Below are positions 49,974 to 60,182 of a DNA stretch of 64,000 bases, one piece after another. Source of the stretch: Halocaridina rubra. Taxonomy: Eukaryota; Arthropoda; Malacostraca; Decapoda; Atyidae. Within the stretch, counting starts at the first letter, position 1. Each line of letters starts with the position of its first letter. Both the position numbers and the translations under genes were made by a program. The notes under the pieces are model-generated. The model saw only the letters and a list, made by a program, of their open reading frames with translations, was not told the origin of the DNA and searched no databases. Location: assembly GCA_037179515.1 (NCBI GenBank), contig JAXCGZ010000096.1, positions 87,242 to 151,241 of the forward strand. The letters run 5' to 3'.

Positions 49974-50789
49974 TATTGGTATCTATCAAGTCAATGGCTT
50001 TATTTGTTTATATATTTGGTTACACTGAAGGATTATATTGAATAAAAAAAAACACACACAGCCATACATACAATTTTATTCAAATTAGTTTGTTGAGCTT
50101 CGTGAAAGCATACGGCATCATGAGGCACTACAAGAAGAAGAACCACCCCTCAGTTTACTCTCGCCTGCCATATTGTTTCTCATGTTCATTTACTCTCTCA
50201 TTGGTTTCACTCGGTATTGACATTACTATGTCTCCCAAGCGTAGTGATGATAGTTCTGATGGAAGTGATACAAAGAAATGAAAAGTCATAGCCATGGAAA
50301 TCGAAGCTGAAATAGTAAAATGCTCGGAAAAGTGAGTGAAAGTGAAGAGTTTGTGGCTAGTAGGGGATTTGTTTAATCGCTTTAGAGTCGTGCTAATTTG
50401 CATAACCTATGGGTGCAAGGTGAAGCTGCTAGCTAGTGGTGATGGAAAGCAACAAAAGGGTTTCCCAATGTTAGCAGAAATAATTAGGGAGGGGGTTACC
50501 ATCCCTTGCAATACCCCTTCCAATGTGCAAGCCAACAACACAAGTAAAGGTAAGCAATATTGTACTGTATACTGAACTGTTGTGTAATTTTACTATTTTT
50601 ATGTTTTAGGGTACAAGAGTAAAAGGTAAGTAATACTGTTAAGTTTAGTTTTATGTTTTAGATGATTTATTCTTAACATTGGTTGGGGGTACTACGTTCG
50701 AATTTAGGTCTTTTCCAACTTACATCGAAATCCGACTTAAGTCAGCTGTCAGGAACAGAACCCTGATTTTAAATGGGGACACCCTGTAC

Positions 50790-50865
50790 ATGGATAAATA
50801 ATGGGTATGTTTCTGTTCGTATCTGTGAATGTTCATAAGTAAGAAAGCTTCTGTACTTATAAATC
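50790..50865 (-). mobile_element. MITE-C copy 3, right remnant
   Basis: TGGGTATGTTTCTGTTCGTA, TCTGTGAATGTTCATAAGT and AAGCTTCTGTACTTA are the inverted form of the left terminus of MITE-C (7971-8030). Together with 48075-48171 they show that Tigger-B landed in a MITE-C that itself sits in element D. Confidence 0.55.
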
Positions 50866-52810
50866 CAAAGATACAATAAATATGAAGCCTACACCGGACA
50901 ACGAAATAAAGTGAGGAAGCTGGCCAGGAGATCTCAGGGGGAATATGAATATAAAGTAGCTAGAGATGCAAAACAAAATCCAAAGGAGTTTTGACGTTAT
51001 GTGATAAGTAAATTGAAAATGAGTAATGGGATTGCAAACCTACGATTAGAGGCAAATGGCAAAAAAGCTTTGGCTAGAACAGATAGTGAAAAGGCTTGTG
51101 AACATTCTGAATTCTTAAAGTACAGTATATACAAAAGAACCCGAGATACGCAATATATCGGCTCCAGTGTCTGCTTACATCAAACCTATGGAAGAGTTAC
51201 TGATCACCGAAGTAGAAGTTAAGAGATCCCTCCAAAAGTTGACAATAGACAAATCTCCTGGCCTTGACTGTATTTACCCCAAGATTCTGTAAGAGTTGAG
51301 GGAAGAACTACCTGATGTTCTAGCTAACTTGTACAACAAATTACTTGTGGAAGAAACGCTACCTTTGGTTTGGATGACTGCCAATGTAAATGCAATATTT
51401 AAGAAAGGTGATAAAGCTGAAACCTGTAGTTACCACCTAATGAGCTTGACTAGTTGTATGTAAGATCATGGAAACAATACTAGGTGAACATGTAATGAAG
51501 CATGTGATAAAGCATGGGGCTTTTACCAACAAAGAACTTGGTTTCATATCAGGTAGGTCAACTGTCCTCCAAATCCTACAGGTGATGGATGAATGGGTAA
51601 GAAGGATTTACAAAGGGGGATTAGAGAATGTAATTTATACGGATTTCCAAAAAACATTTGAAAAGGTACCTCACCAGTGACTTCTGCAGAAAGTGATTGG
51701 CTAAGGAATCACAGGAGATATATATAACTGGATCGAGAGCTTCTTAACTGAGAGGAAACAATGAGTTAATATCAAAGGTACATATTCAGATAGGGCAGAG
51801 GTTTCTAGCAGGTTCCGCAAGGAAGTGTTGGGACCAGTTCTCTCTATTCTGTTTATTATTGATCACCTACAAGTAAGAATTCAAATATCTACTTATTTTC
51901 AGTCGATACTAAAGTTTTTAGAAGAATTGAGAATCAGCAAGACAGAGTTATTACAGAGGGACCTCGACATGTTCCAAAATGGTCAGAAGATAATCTCCTT
52001 CCTTCCCACCCAAACAAATGCAAACATCTTAAGATAAGTAGCAGTTGCAGGGCACCAGAGGATACAGAATCATACCTTGAAGACCAGAGCTAAAAGAGTT
52101 AAAATTACGGAAGTTACATATAAGAAGGATCTAGGAATAACAACTGATAGTCGACTACTTAAAATTCGATGCTCATATGAATACTGTAGAGCTAATCTGA
52201 TTATGAGTGTGATAAGACATACGTTCATAACTGGATATTCCAACATTTAGATGCCTTTTTAACTAGATGGTCAGATCACACTTGGAATATGCCCAGTCAG
52301 CATGGACTCCTTATAAAAAGAAAGATACACAGTCAGTAGAAAATGTACTAAGAAGAACCTCAAAATAAATACCAGGACTAAAGAAAATTACTTATTCAGA
52401 AAGATTACAAGTACTAAAGATACCAACAACTGTTTATTGGCGGATAGGGGAGAAATGATTGAAGTGTATAAATTTTGAACAATAAATACAATGAAATAAA
52501 TTTTCATCTGGAGAGAAATATGTGTCCAACTCGTGGTAATTACATGAAACTATCCAAAGAAAGAAGTATAACCAAGAGATGACAAATGTATTTTAGCTCA
52601 AAAGATGTAGATGTATAGAACAGTTTACCAAACGATGTAATAGAGGCAGCAAGTGTGGCGTCCTTTGAAAAACGGCTAGACAAATATTGGGATAACCAAC
52701 CCATTATATACAATTTTAAGGAAAATTTTGTGACTACCCCAGGCTGCCAACATATACGTTTGAGCACTGATGAAGCTGTAGATCTGGACTTAAAGGCCTA
52801 ACGGGCATGT
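50866..52810 (+). pseudogene. reverse transcriptase region of element D, decayed
   Basis: Recognisable blocks, in changing frames, are RRSQGEYEYKVARDAKQNP (about 50925), SLQKLTIDKSPGLDCIYPKI (about 51225), ELPDVLANLYNKLLVEETLP, WMTANVNAIFKKGDKAE (about 51375), and QVPQGSV after a frameshift (51808 on). These match the RT order of CR1/L2-type LINEs (KSPGPD..HP..L, ANV.PIFKKGD, VPQGSVLGP). The FxDD block region (about 51860) is degraded. Downstream fragments to about 52810 belong to its C-terminal region. It is highly decayed. Confidence 0.65.
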
Positions 52811-54222
52811 GTCCAGTACTGCCGTATGGTTCCGTAAGGTACGTAAGAGCAGAATTTCTCCCTCTCATCAAAGTCAGAAGGATAGTCACAACCAACAGAG
52901 AAAATTGATATCAAAAATAAGGAAATCATTCAATTAGATCGTTCTAATCATACTCACTCACTCATAGCCTTGCCCATGCACTGAAATAAGTGAACAAAGC
53001 CAAGCCATATCTACCTAACATCTGATACATGGTCTCACTTTATTCCTCTTTACCCTGGACTCTATCTTGGCACTGCATTATTCAATGATCTTTGCCAAGG
53101 TATGTGAATATCACTTTGCAGTAGGTATTTCACTCTTTCTATTTATTTTTGCACACCTGTAGCATGTAACATGGCCTCATACACAATATCTTATACCTCC
53201 TTCCTGATCTGTCTTTAGTTAGAACACCTGATATGCCAGCCCCAAAGTCCTCTTCAAATTCTCTCAATACGTATCCATACATCCAAACCAACTGAGGTGC
53301 ATTGCTAGTTAGCTTTAATGCTTTGCCTTGTAAGTATAATGCAATATCTCTTGTTCCTCAATACTTTGTTCTTTCAATCTCTCCTTTTCCGATTGTGAAT
53401 AATTCCATTATTTCTGCTTGGCCCTTAAGCTTCTACTTTTTCTTCTTCTTGAAGGTTTTCTTAGAGCCCAGGGCTGATAGGGGCAGTTTTCTTGCCTCTC
53501 CCGGTGTCACAATCACAAAATACCTTAAATTTTAGCAAATCAAACACATTATGTATTTGGTAGTAGGTATAAATTTTTTTTTGTAAAAAATGGGATTATT
53601 ATTATTTTTGGTAAACGAGGTCAGTGTAAGTGGTGACCTTTCAGTAAAAAAAAATCTAGCAAGAATTATTATACAATCACTCATAGCGAGTTGCAGAGGA
53701 AAGTTAAACAGGAATCTCTAAAACAGAAATAACAACACTCTGATTTTATTCCAAACGAGTAGAAAAATATGAACCATCACCTTCCTATGTGTGAGAAGGT
53801 TCTGAGAATAATCTAATATGCCACAAGAATCTCATATTATACAACAAAAAGAAAAAAGAATATCACTGCTTATGAACTACATACAAAAGGGTTAAATTAG
53901 GTTAAAGCAATGTTACAAATATGATGCAGTCATGCATGAAAGTTTTTTACCCTAGCCACTATTCTGTATCAGTAAAGCTGAGATATTCGATCCTAACTTC
54001 TGTTGTAACACACTGTCATTGTCTTCCTGATGCAATTTTGTAACCCATGAGTATAACAGAATATTCTACTTAAATACTCTGTTGTTTGCATACAATTACA
54101 TAGCATTCTTTATTAGACTATCTCTAAAGCGAGTATATTTGTAAACAGCATCCATGACTTCCACTGAATACAGACTTTTTGAAAGGGTAGAAAGTCATAC
54201 GGATATGTTAACTAGTTGAATA
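52811..54222. other. unassigned stretch with one element E fragment
   Basis: Apart from the fragment at 53420-53530 I see only AT-rich sequence and T or A runs. Short open frames lack support. Confidence 0.45.
53420..53530 (+). repeat. 3'-end fragment of non-LTR element E
   Basis: TTTTCTTAGAGCCCAGGGCTG, then GATAGGGGCAG, then CTCCCGGTGTCACAATCAC and an A-rich end. It is colinear with the last ~90 bp of the element at 29372-32680. It is a 5'-truncated copy. Confidence 0.6.
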
Positions 54223-54910
54223 CAGGACGTCACTGATATACGACAGGGCTCCGTTCCCGACAGCTGCCATAACCCTGATTTCACTGTAATTTGGAAACCC
54301 TTAAATTCGAACCTAGATCCCACACCAATGCTGAAAATAAATACTTTAAAACATAGAAGAATAATCTAAGGTCTTAATCTAAGACATAAAAATAGTAAAA
54401 GTACACTATACAGTATTGATTACGTTTACTACTGTGGCTGGCTTGCATCTGGATAACTGGATAACTTCAGCTCCCATATTCAACTTAGGCTCGAACAGCT
54501 TAAAACCCACAAATGACCACAAGAACATTAATATGGCATACGAGCGGAAAGTGGGCAACACTTCTTTCCCCCCCTTTCCCATTTTCACGGCATTAAACAA
54601 TTTTTTTGCTTGCTCCTGAATCAACAAGTGGCTCACTGTTGAAGGTATATAATCACAGTGAATGAGCACAATAAACAATATGGCGGATGAGCGGTTCAGT
54701 TTCAGGTTGAGAAGACAACAGCACTTCTCTAAAAAATGCTTTCTTATTGTTCTTATTGTGCTGTCCATTCGGTTTATCTCATTTTCCAAAATTTATATTT
54801 GCTCTTCTTTTGTAAAAATTGATTTATTAATATCTTATAAATAATTTATGGACCTCTGTCATGACAGCGGAAATGTGTAAATCGGAACGACGTAAATCGA
54901 GGACTCCCTG
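54223..54910. mobile_element. Tigger-B non-autonomous derivative
   Basis: The right end is CGTAAATCGAGGACTCCCTG (54891-54910). The left end reads CAGGACGTCACTGATATACG, with CCGTTCCCGACAGCTG following, comparable with the inverted ends of other B copies (CAGCTGTTAGGAACGGGACC at 57210-57229). The interior has only fragments related to the family-B coding region on the minus strand (GGKEVLPTF). Confidence 0.55.
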
Positions 54911-55341
54911 TAATTCTACGTATCAATATATGATTGTATACGTACTGTATTGCTTTAAGTTATACAACAGTTTGCTATGTTAATATACTACCAATAAATA
55001 ATGCATACTATTACATTTTATGACATACTGTTGTTATATGTATGTTCTCACTTCACTTAGATGCTCACACACTTATTTATATTAATTTTATTACCTCAGT
55101 GTTGCATATATTTTAAGTAAAAGTTCTAATACTTAATCTTATGTGTCCAAGATTTGTTTTCTTTAAACTCAACCATAATGATCGATTGAGTCATAGAACT
55201 GAATATGTAAACAAACATACTACTATATAACTTGATTTACTAAATACTTAATACTGCATATTAAACAGTACCACTTTTCAAGGGTATTAGACATATCACT
55301 ATTACAGGGAATATCGTTATTTAACTTCTATAACATATATG

Positions 55342-57251
55342 CAGGGGGTCCCTGGTTTACACTGTCCCCGACTTGCAATGTTCTGCCATTACGACAGAGG
55401 CCCATAATGGTTTAGTATATTTATTTGGCTATTTGATGGATATAGATTTAATTTATTTACAAAATTACCAAATTCATAGCCGTAAATACAATCTTTATGA
55501 TTAATAGTTTGTTGAGTGTCGCAAAAGCATACGTCGTCATCGGCATTAGACTGAGAAGAAGAAGAAGCATTGCTCAGCTTACTCTCACACGCCATATTGT
55601 TATTGTCCTCATCTGCTCTCTTGTTGGGTATGCTCGTGTTCGCTCGTTATTGACCTTAGAATGTCTCCCAAGCTTAGTGGAGATATGTCTAATGGCAGTG
55701 CTGCGAAGAAAAGGAAAGCTATCATAATGGAAATTAAAGCTGAAATAGTAAAATACTCGGACAAGGGAGCAAATGCTATGAACATTGGCTGCTCACTGGG
55801 GTAAGCCTGTTTGACCGTGGCTAGGATCATTAAGGATAAACTTCGCATCCTTATGCACGTGAAACGTTCTGCTCCTATAATGTCCACTGATTACCAAGCA
55901 GTGTAGTGGCCTTATGATTGAGATGGAGAGATTGCTGTTGATACAGGCAAAGGGTAAAAGATTGTTTGATGCTATGAAAAGTAAAAAAGGGGAAGGGAGT
56001 GATAGTGAAGAGTTTGTGGCCTATGGTGCCTGGTTTATGTATTTTAAGGCTGCTGCTTATTTAAATAACCTAAGGATGCAAGGTGAAGCTGCTAGTGGTG
56101 ATGAGAAAGCAGCAAAAGAGTTTCCCAGTGTGTTAGCAGAAATGATAAGGAAGAGGGTTACCGCACCAAACAAGTATTTATGTGGATAAGTCTGGCTTGT
56201 TTTGGAAGTGTATGCCTAGTTGTGCTTACATCACCAAGGAGGAGAAGACAGCATCAGGCCATAAAGTCAGCAAGGAGAGACTAACATTGCTTTTGGGGAA
56301 GAAGTTAAGCAGACGAACTTGAATAAGGAATGGAAGAAACTGTGTCCCCAGTTTGTGAATGACTTCTGTGGCTTTGAGAAGACAGTTGAAGCTGTCACCA
56401 AGAATGTAGTAGCCTTGAGTAAGGAGCTCAAGTTGGAGGTGGAACTTGATGAAGTAAAAGAGCTGCTGGAATCTCATGGAGAGGAGTTATCTGCTGAGGA
56501 CCTCATTCACCTGGAGAAGTAAATTGTAGAAAAGAAGGAAAAATTTCCCAGCCCAGAGCCCAGGAGATTCAAAAGCAGGGAATTGAAAGAATCTTTTCCC
56601 ATGATAGAGAAAGACTTGCCAAAGCTCGATGCTAAGGACCCCAACACTGCCAGATACATTATGGTTGCCAGAGTGTTCATTAATTCCTGCAAAGTTACAA
56701 GGAAATATATGAGGAGAAGAAGAAGGCATCCTTCCAGACTCGCCTTGAACAATTCTTCGTGAAGGTAGAGCCCCACCAACACATCCTCTACCCTCTATCT
56801 CAGGTGCCTCTATAGACTCACCTGCCCCAGTACCTCCATCATCTGCTGCAAGTTTTCTTGCCTCTCCAGATTCACCTGCCCCACTCTATTCAGCACATGC
56901 CTCTCCAGCTACCTTCTGCTTTTAGACCGGTCTGTTTCTCCCTCCCTAGCAGTGCCCCTTTTTGTGTGCAAGTCAACCACATGAGTATAGGTAAGCAATA
57001 CCGTCGAGCGTATTTTACTTTATTTATGTCCTAGATTACACAAGTAAAGGTAAGCAATACAGTATAGTGACTTTTACAGTTTTCATATCTTAGATTATGA
57101 ACTTTATATTATTTCTTTATGTTTTAGAGTATTCCTTCTTAGTATTGGTGAAGGACCTAGGTTTGAATTTAGGTGTTTTCAGACTTATGATGAAATCTAG
57201 GTTACAACAGCTGTTAGGAACGGGACCCTGCCATAAATCAGGGACTCCCTG
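55342..57251 (+). mobile_element. Tigger-B internal-deletion copy
   Basis: The left end is CAGGGGGTCCCTGGTTTACA and the right end CATAAATCAGGGACTCCCTG. Both termini and both ends of the transposase are present, but the catalytic middle is deleted. The AT-rich leader (55400-55500) matches the leader of the copy at 49980-50100. Confidence 0.7.
55661..56760 (+). pseudogene. Tigger-B transposase with deleted catalytic core
   Basis: The translation starts MSPKLSGDMSNGSAAKKRKA and continues MEIKAEIVKYSDKGANAMNI (HTH domain). After a frameshift it shows IEMERLLLIQAKGKRLFDAM and EEFVAYGAWFMYFKAAAYLN. It then has a broken DKSGLFWK-like block near 56185, jumps from a LTLLLG-like block (56281-56300) straight to NLNKEWKKLCPQFVNDFCG, and ends with SRELKESFPMIEKDL and RHPSRLALNNSS. 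The blocks holding the second and third catalytic acidic residues are missing, so this copy cannot encode an active enzyme. Confidence 0.7.
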
Positions 57252-57790
57252 TATTTCTTACTTTCCTCCCACAGGTAGGCTTTTTAGCCTGTCAGTGCGG
57301 AGCATCTTCTTCTCCATTCCACTCTGTCCCGGGAGATATCTTCCTCTTCCAATCTATTCAGTCTACCCATTCTATATTTTGTTAATATTTCTTTTATACT
57401 ATCCCTCCATCTTTTTTGTGGGCAGCCTGTGGGCCTTCTTCCGTCTGGTGTCCACTTGAATGCAAGTTTTGGAATTCTTGCCTCCTCTATTCTCTACATG
57501 TCCCAGCCACCTCAATTTAACTTGCTCAATTTTTGCTTCCAATGATACCACTCCTAGTCTTCTTCTAAGTTCTTCATTCCTTATTCTATCCATTCATGTT
57601 TTACCGAGTATAAGTCTGATAGGTCTCATATCTGCAGCTGCAAATCTACTCATGTCTGTTGTAGTCAATGTCCAAGTTTCAACTCCATAGGTTAATGTTG
57701 GTATAAGGACAGCCGTGTACACTAGTTTCTTAATTTCTGCTGTGATATGTTTTTCTTTGAACAATGGGTAGAGCATGTGGAAATGTCTGC
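57252..57790 (-). pseudogene. RTE-type LINE reverse transcriptase, C-terminal fragment
   Basis: The minus-strand frame reads HITAEIKKLVYTAVLIPTLT, YGVETWTLTTTDMSRFAAAD and RPIRLILGKT, a stop at 57594-57596, then MDRIRNEELRRRLGV and QVKLRWLGHVENR in the same frame. YGxETW and RWLGHV are hallmarks of the C-terminus of RTE-clade LINE proteins. The element is 5'-truncated near 57790. Confidence 0.75.
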
Positions 57791-57811
57791 AGTATATATA
57801 TATACATATTT

Positions 57812-57908
57812 ATCAGGCATGTGCCATCAGCACAAAAATGTAATTACACAGGGTAGGCAGTGCCTACCCCGAGTAATTACATTTTTATACTGACGGCACG
57901 TGCCTGAT
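57812..57908. repeat. 97 bp near-perfect inverted repeat (MITE-like)
   Basis: ATCAGGCATGTGCCATCAGC at the left matches, inverted, GGCACGTGCCTGAT at the right. The arms are ~48 bp and meet at GGGTAGGCAGTGCCTACCCC with no spacer. It is flanked on both sides by TA repeats. It would fold into a single hairpin. Confidence 0.8.
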
Positions 57909-57928
57909 ATATATTATACATTGCATTT

Positions 57929-57929
<1 letters not shown>

Positions 57930-58024
<95 letters not shown>
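57930..58024. repeat. (TA)n microsatellite
   Basis: An uninterrupted TA run of about 95 bp directly before the left end of Tigger-A copy 4, whose target site is TA. The open frame of Tyr-Ile repeats across it is a translation of the repeat. Confidence 0.9.
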
Positions 58025-58027
<3 letters not shown>

Positions 58028-58609
58028 TGAACCCTCGCTATATCGCTGTTCACCTTTCTCGAATTCAGTGCATTGCGGTTATTTTTTTGTGAGTTTTTTT
58101 TTCTGGGTATATGCGAGAATCCACGATATGTGGAAATATCAAAATTTTCAGTATTTTCATTATTTAATTGAAAATTTTTTTGTTCATAATTTTATTGATA
58201 ACAAAGTATTTCCCAGCCTAAGAATAATGAAACAGTAAAAAATAGTAAAAAACCTAAATTTAAACATGTAACTGCACAACAGAAAGTATTATACTGGTAA
58301 TGGTGTTTCGGAAAACGCAAAGGGTCGCACCTACGTGAGCAATTACATATTAAAATTTCCAGTATTTTCAATATTTTATTGATAAAAAAAAAATATTTAC
58401 TAGCCAAAGAATAATAAAACAGTAAAAAATAGTAAAAACATAAATTTAAACATGTAACTCACAGTATTGCACCATGTAAAATACGATAACGGTATCGGCG
58501 TTTCGGAAAACGAAAAGGGTCGCACCTAAGTGAGTTAGTACATATTAAAATATCCAGTATTTTCATTATTTTGCTGATAAAAAAAAGTATTTCCAAGCCT
58601 AAGAATAAT

Positions 58610-59813
58610 CTTCTTCTTCTTCCTCTATTTGCGTTCCCATTTTCATATGGGGTCGCATCTCTTCACTAGTCGTCTCCACTGGTTCCGGTCCATCACTTGC
58701 TCCTCCTCCAGCTGTCTCTCTCTGAGATCCTCCTTCAGTCGGTCCTTCCACCGTAGTTTAGGTCTTCCTCGTCTACGTCTGCCCTCCACGTCCATCTCCA
58801 TCACTCTCACACCCACGTAGTCTTCTTCTCTCCTCTTCACATGACCGAACCACTGTAATCTCCTCTCCTGCGCTTTCGCCGACGCCTCCACCACCTTCAC
58901 TGTACCTCTGATCTGGTCATTTTGTATCCTGTCCTCCCTCGTCACCCCACACATCCACCTCAGCATTCTCATTTCTGCGACATCTATCTTCCTTTCTTGA
59001 ACATTTTTCACCGGCCACGTCTCCGCACCGTACAGCAACGCTGGTCTCACAACTGACTTGTACACTTTTCCTTTCACTCTAGCACTGATTTTCTTGTCAC
59101 ATAGCACCCCTGATGTTCTCTTCCAGCTGTTCCACGCTACCTGGATCCTATGATCAATCTCTCTCTCTAGGTCTCCATCCTTCGTTACGTAGGAGCTGAG
59201 GTATTTGAAGGCGTCCGCCTTTGGGAGCTTGTGGTCTTGCATGAACAGGTCGCCTCCTTGTGTCACATTGCACTCCAGGTACTCCGTTTTCTGTCTGCTC
59301 ACCTTCAGTCCGTAATCCTCCAGCAAACCCCTCCATAGCTCCAACCTCTCTTGCAATTCTTCACGGCTCTCGGAGACCAAAACAATATCGTCTGCAAAGA
59401 GCATGCTCCATGGTGCCTCCTTTGTCACTTCCTCCACCATCACATCCATGAGAAGGTTAAATAGATAGGGGCTAAGAGCTGATCCCTGATGGAGTCCAAC
59501 TTTCACCTGAAAAGGCTCTGTAGTGCCAACTGTACTTCTTACTCTTGTTGTGGCTTCCCTGTATATGTCCTGAACTATCTTGACATACTTCTCCTTCACT
59601 CCCTTCGACCTCATACTCCTCCACACCTCGCTTCTTGGGACCCGATCATAAGCTTTTTCCAGGTCAATAAACGCCATGTACAGCCCTCTTTGCTTATCTC
59701 TATATTTTTCCATTGTCTGCCTCATTGCGAATACTGCATCCATTGTTCCTCGACCTTTCATAAAACCAAACTGCTCACTACAAACTTCTGTCTCCTCCCT
59801 TAGCCTTTTATCC
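58610..59813 (-). mobile_element. 5'-truncated RTE-type LINE inserted in Tigger-A copy 4
   Basis: AATAAT occurs at 58604-58609 and at 59814-59819 as a likely target-site duplication. The interrupted host sequence (AAGAATAATAAAACAG) is seen whole in other copies. On the minus strand the element ends in a (GAA)n-type tail (AGGAAGAAGAAGAAG). It contains an uninterrupted RT C-terminal frame. Confidence 0.85.
58643..59813 (-). CDS. RTE-type reverse transcriptase, 5'-truncated but open
   Basis: The open frame (entering from the truncated 5' side) reads SEQFGFMKGRGTMDAVFAMR, YMAFIDLEKAYDRVPRSEVW, VGLHQGSALSPYLFNLLMDV, MLFADDIVLVSESREELQER, LLYGAETWPVKNVQERK and RRLQWFGHVKRREEDY, ending KRCDPI. FIDLEKAYDRV, QGSALSP and FADD are RT blocks, and the ending is that of RTE proteins. 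About 390 residues are open with no stop, which suggests a recent insertion. The endonuclease and RT N-terminus are missing, so the copy is dead on arrival. Confidence 0.88.
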
Positions 59814-60182
59814 AATAATAAAACAGTAAATAATAGTAAAAAACATAAATTCAAACATGTAACTCACAGTATTGCACCATGTAAAATACTGTATGATAAT
59901 GTACACTGTATTGGCGTCTTGGAAAATGCAAAGGCTCGCACCTACGTGAGATAGTACATGGGATGCTATTGACTGATGGGTGGGAGACGACGAATTACAG
60001 AATTGTTTTTCTGTATGTCCTGTATCATGAAGTCTGATTGGCATTTTGATTGAAGCTTCATTCTGCCAGCATCTTCCATTGCCTCAACCCGTTCAGTTTA
60101 CTCACGTGTGCACCGTTCTCGTTGTGCTTATTAATACGTTGTGCTTGTGATTTTGCAAAACTTTTGTATTTCAACCTCTGCA

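Larger units (their letters stand above)
48172..50788 (+). mobile_element. Tigger-B copy interrupted by Tigger-A copy 3
   Basis: The left part (48172-48504) has two ~150 bp AT-rich units found inverted at 6170-6480. After the nested Tigger-A, the right part (49976-50788) has the same leader and a transposase start at 50228 (MSPKRSDDSSDGSDTKK), then a stop and a collapsed remainder ending GGGGACACCCTGTA. Most of the transposase is missing. Confidence 0.6.

Noticed and set aside
57900..58238. 112-residue plus-strand frame of Tyr-Ile repeats
   Set aside because: It is a translation of the (TA)n microsatellite running into the Tigger-A terminus; no protein.
59489..59803. 104-residue plus-strand frame
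   Set aside because: Antisense shadow of the RTE reverse transcriptase.
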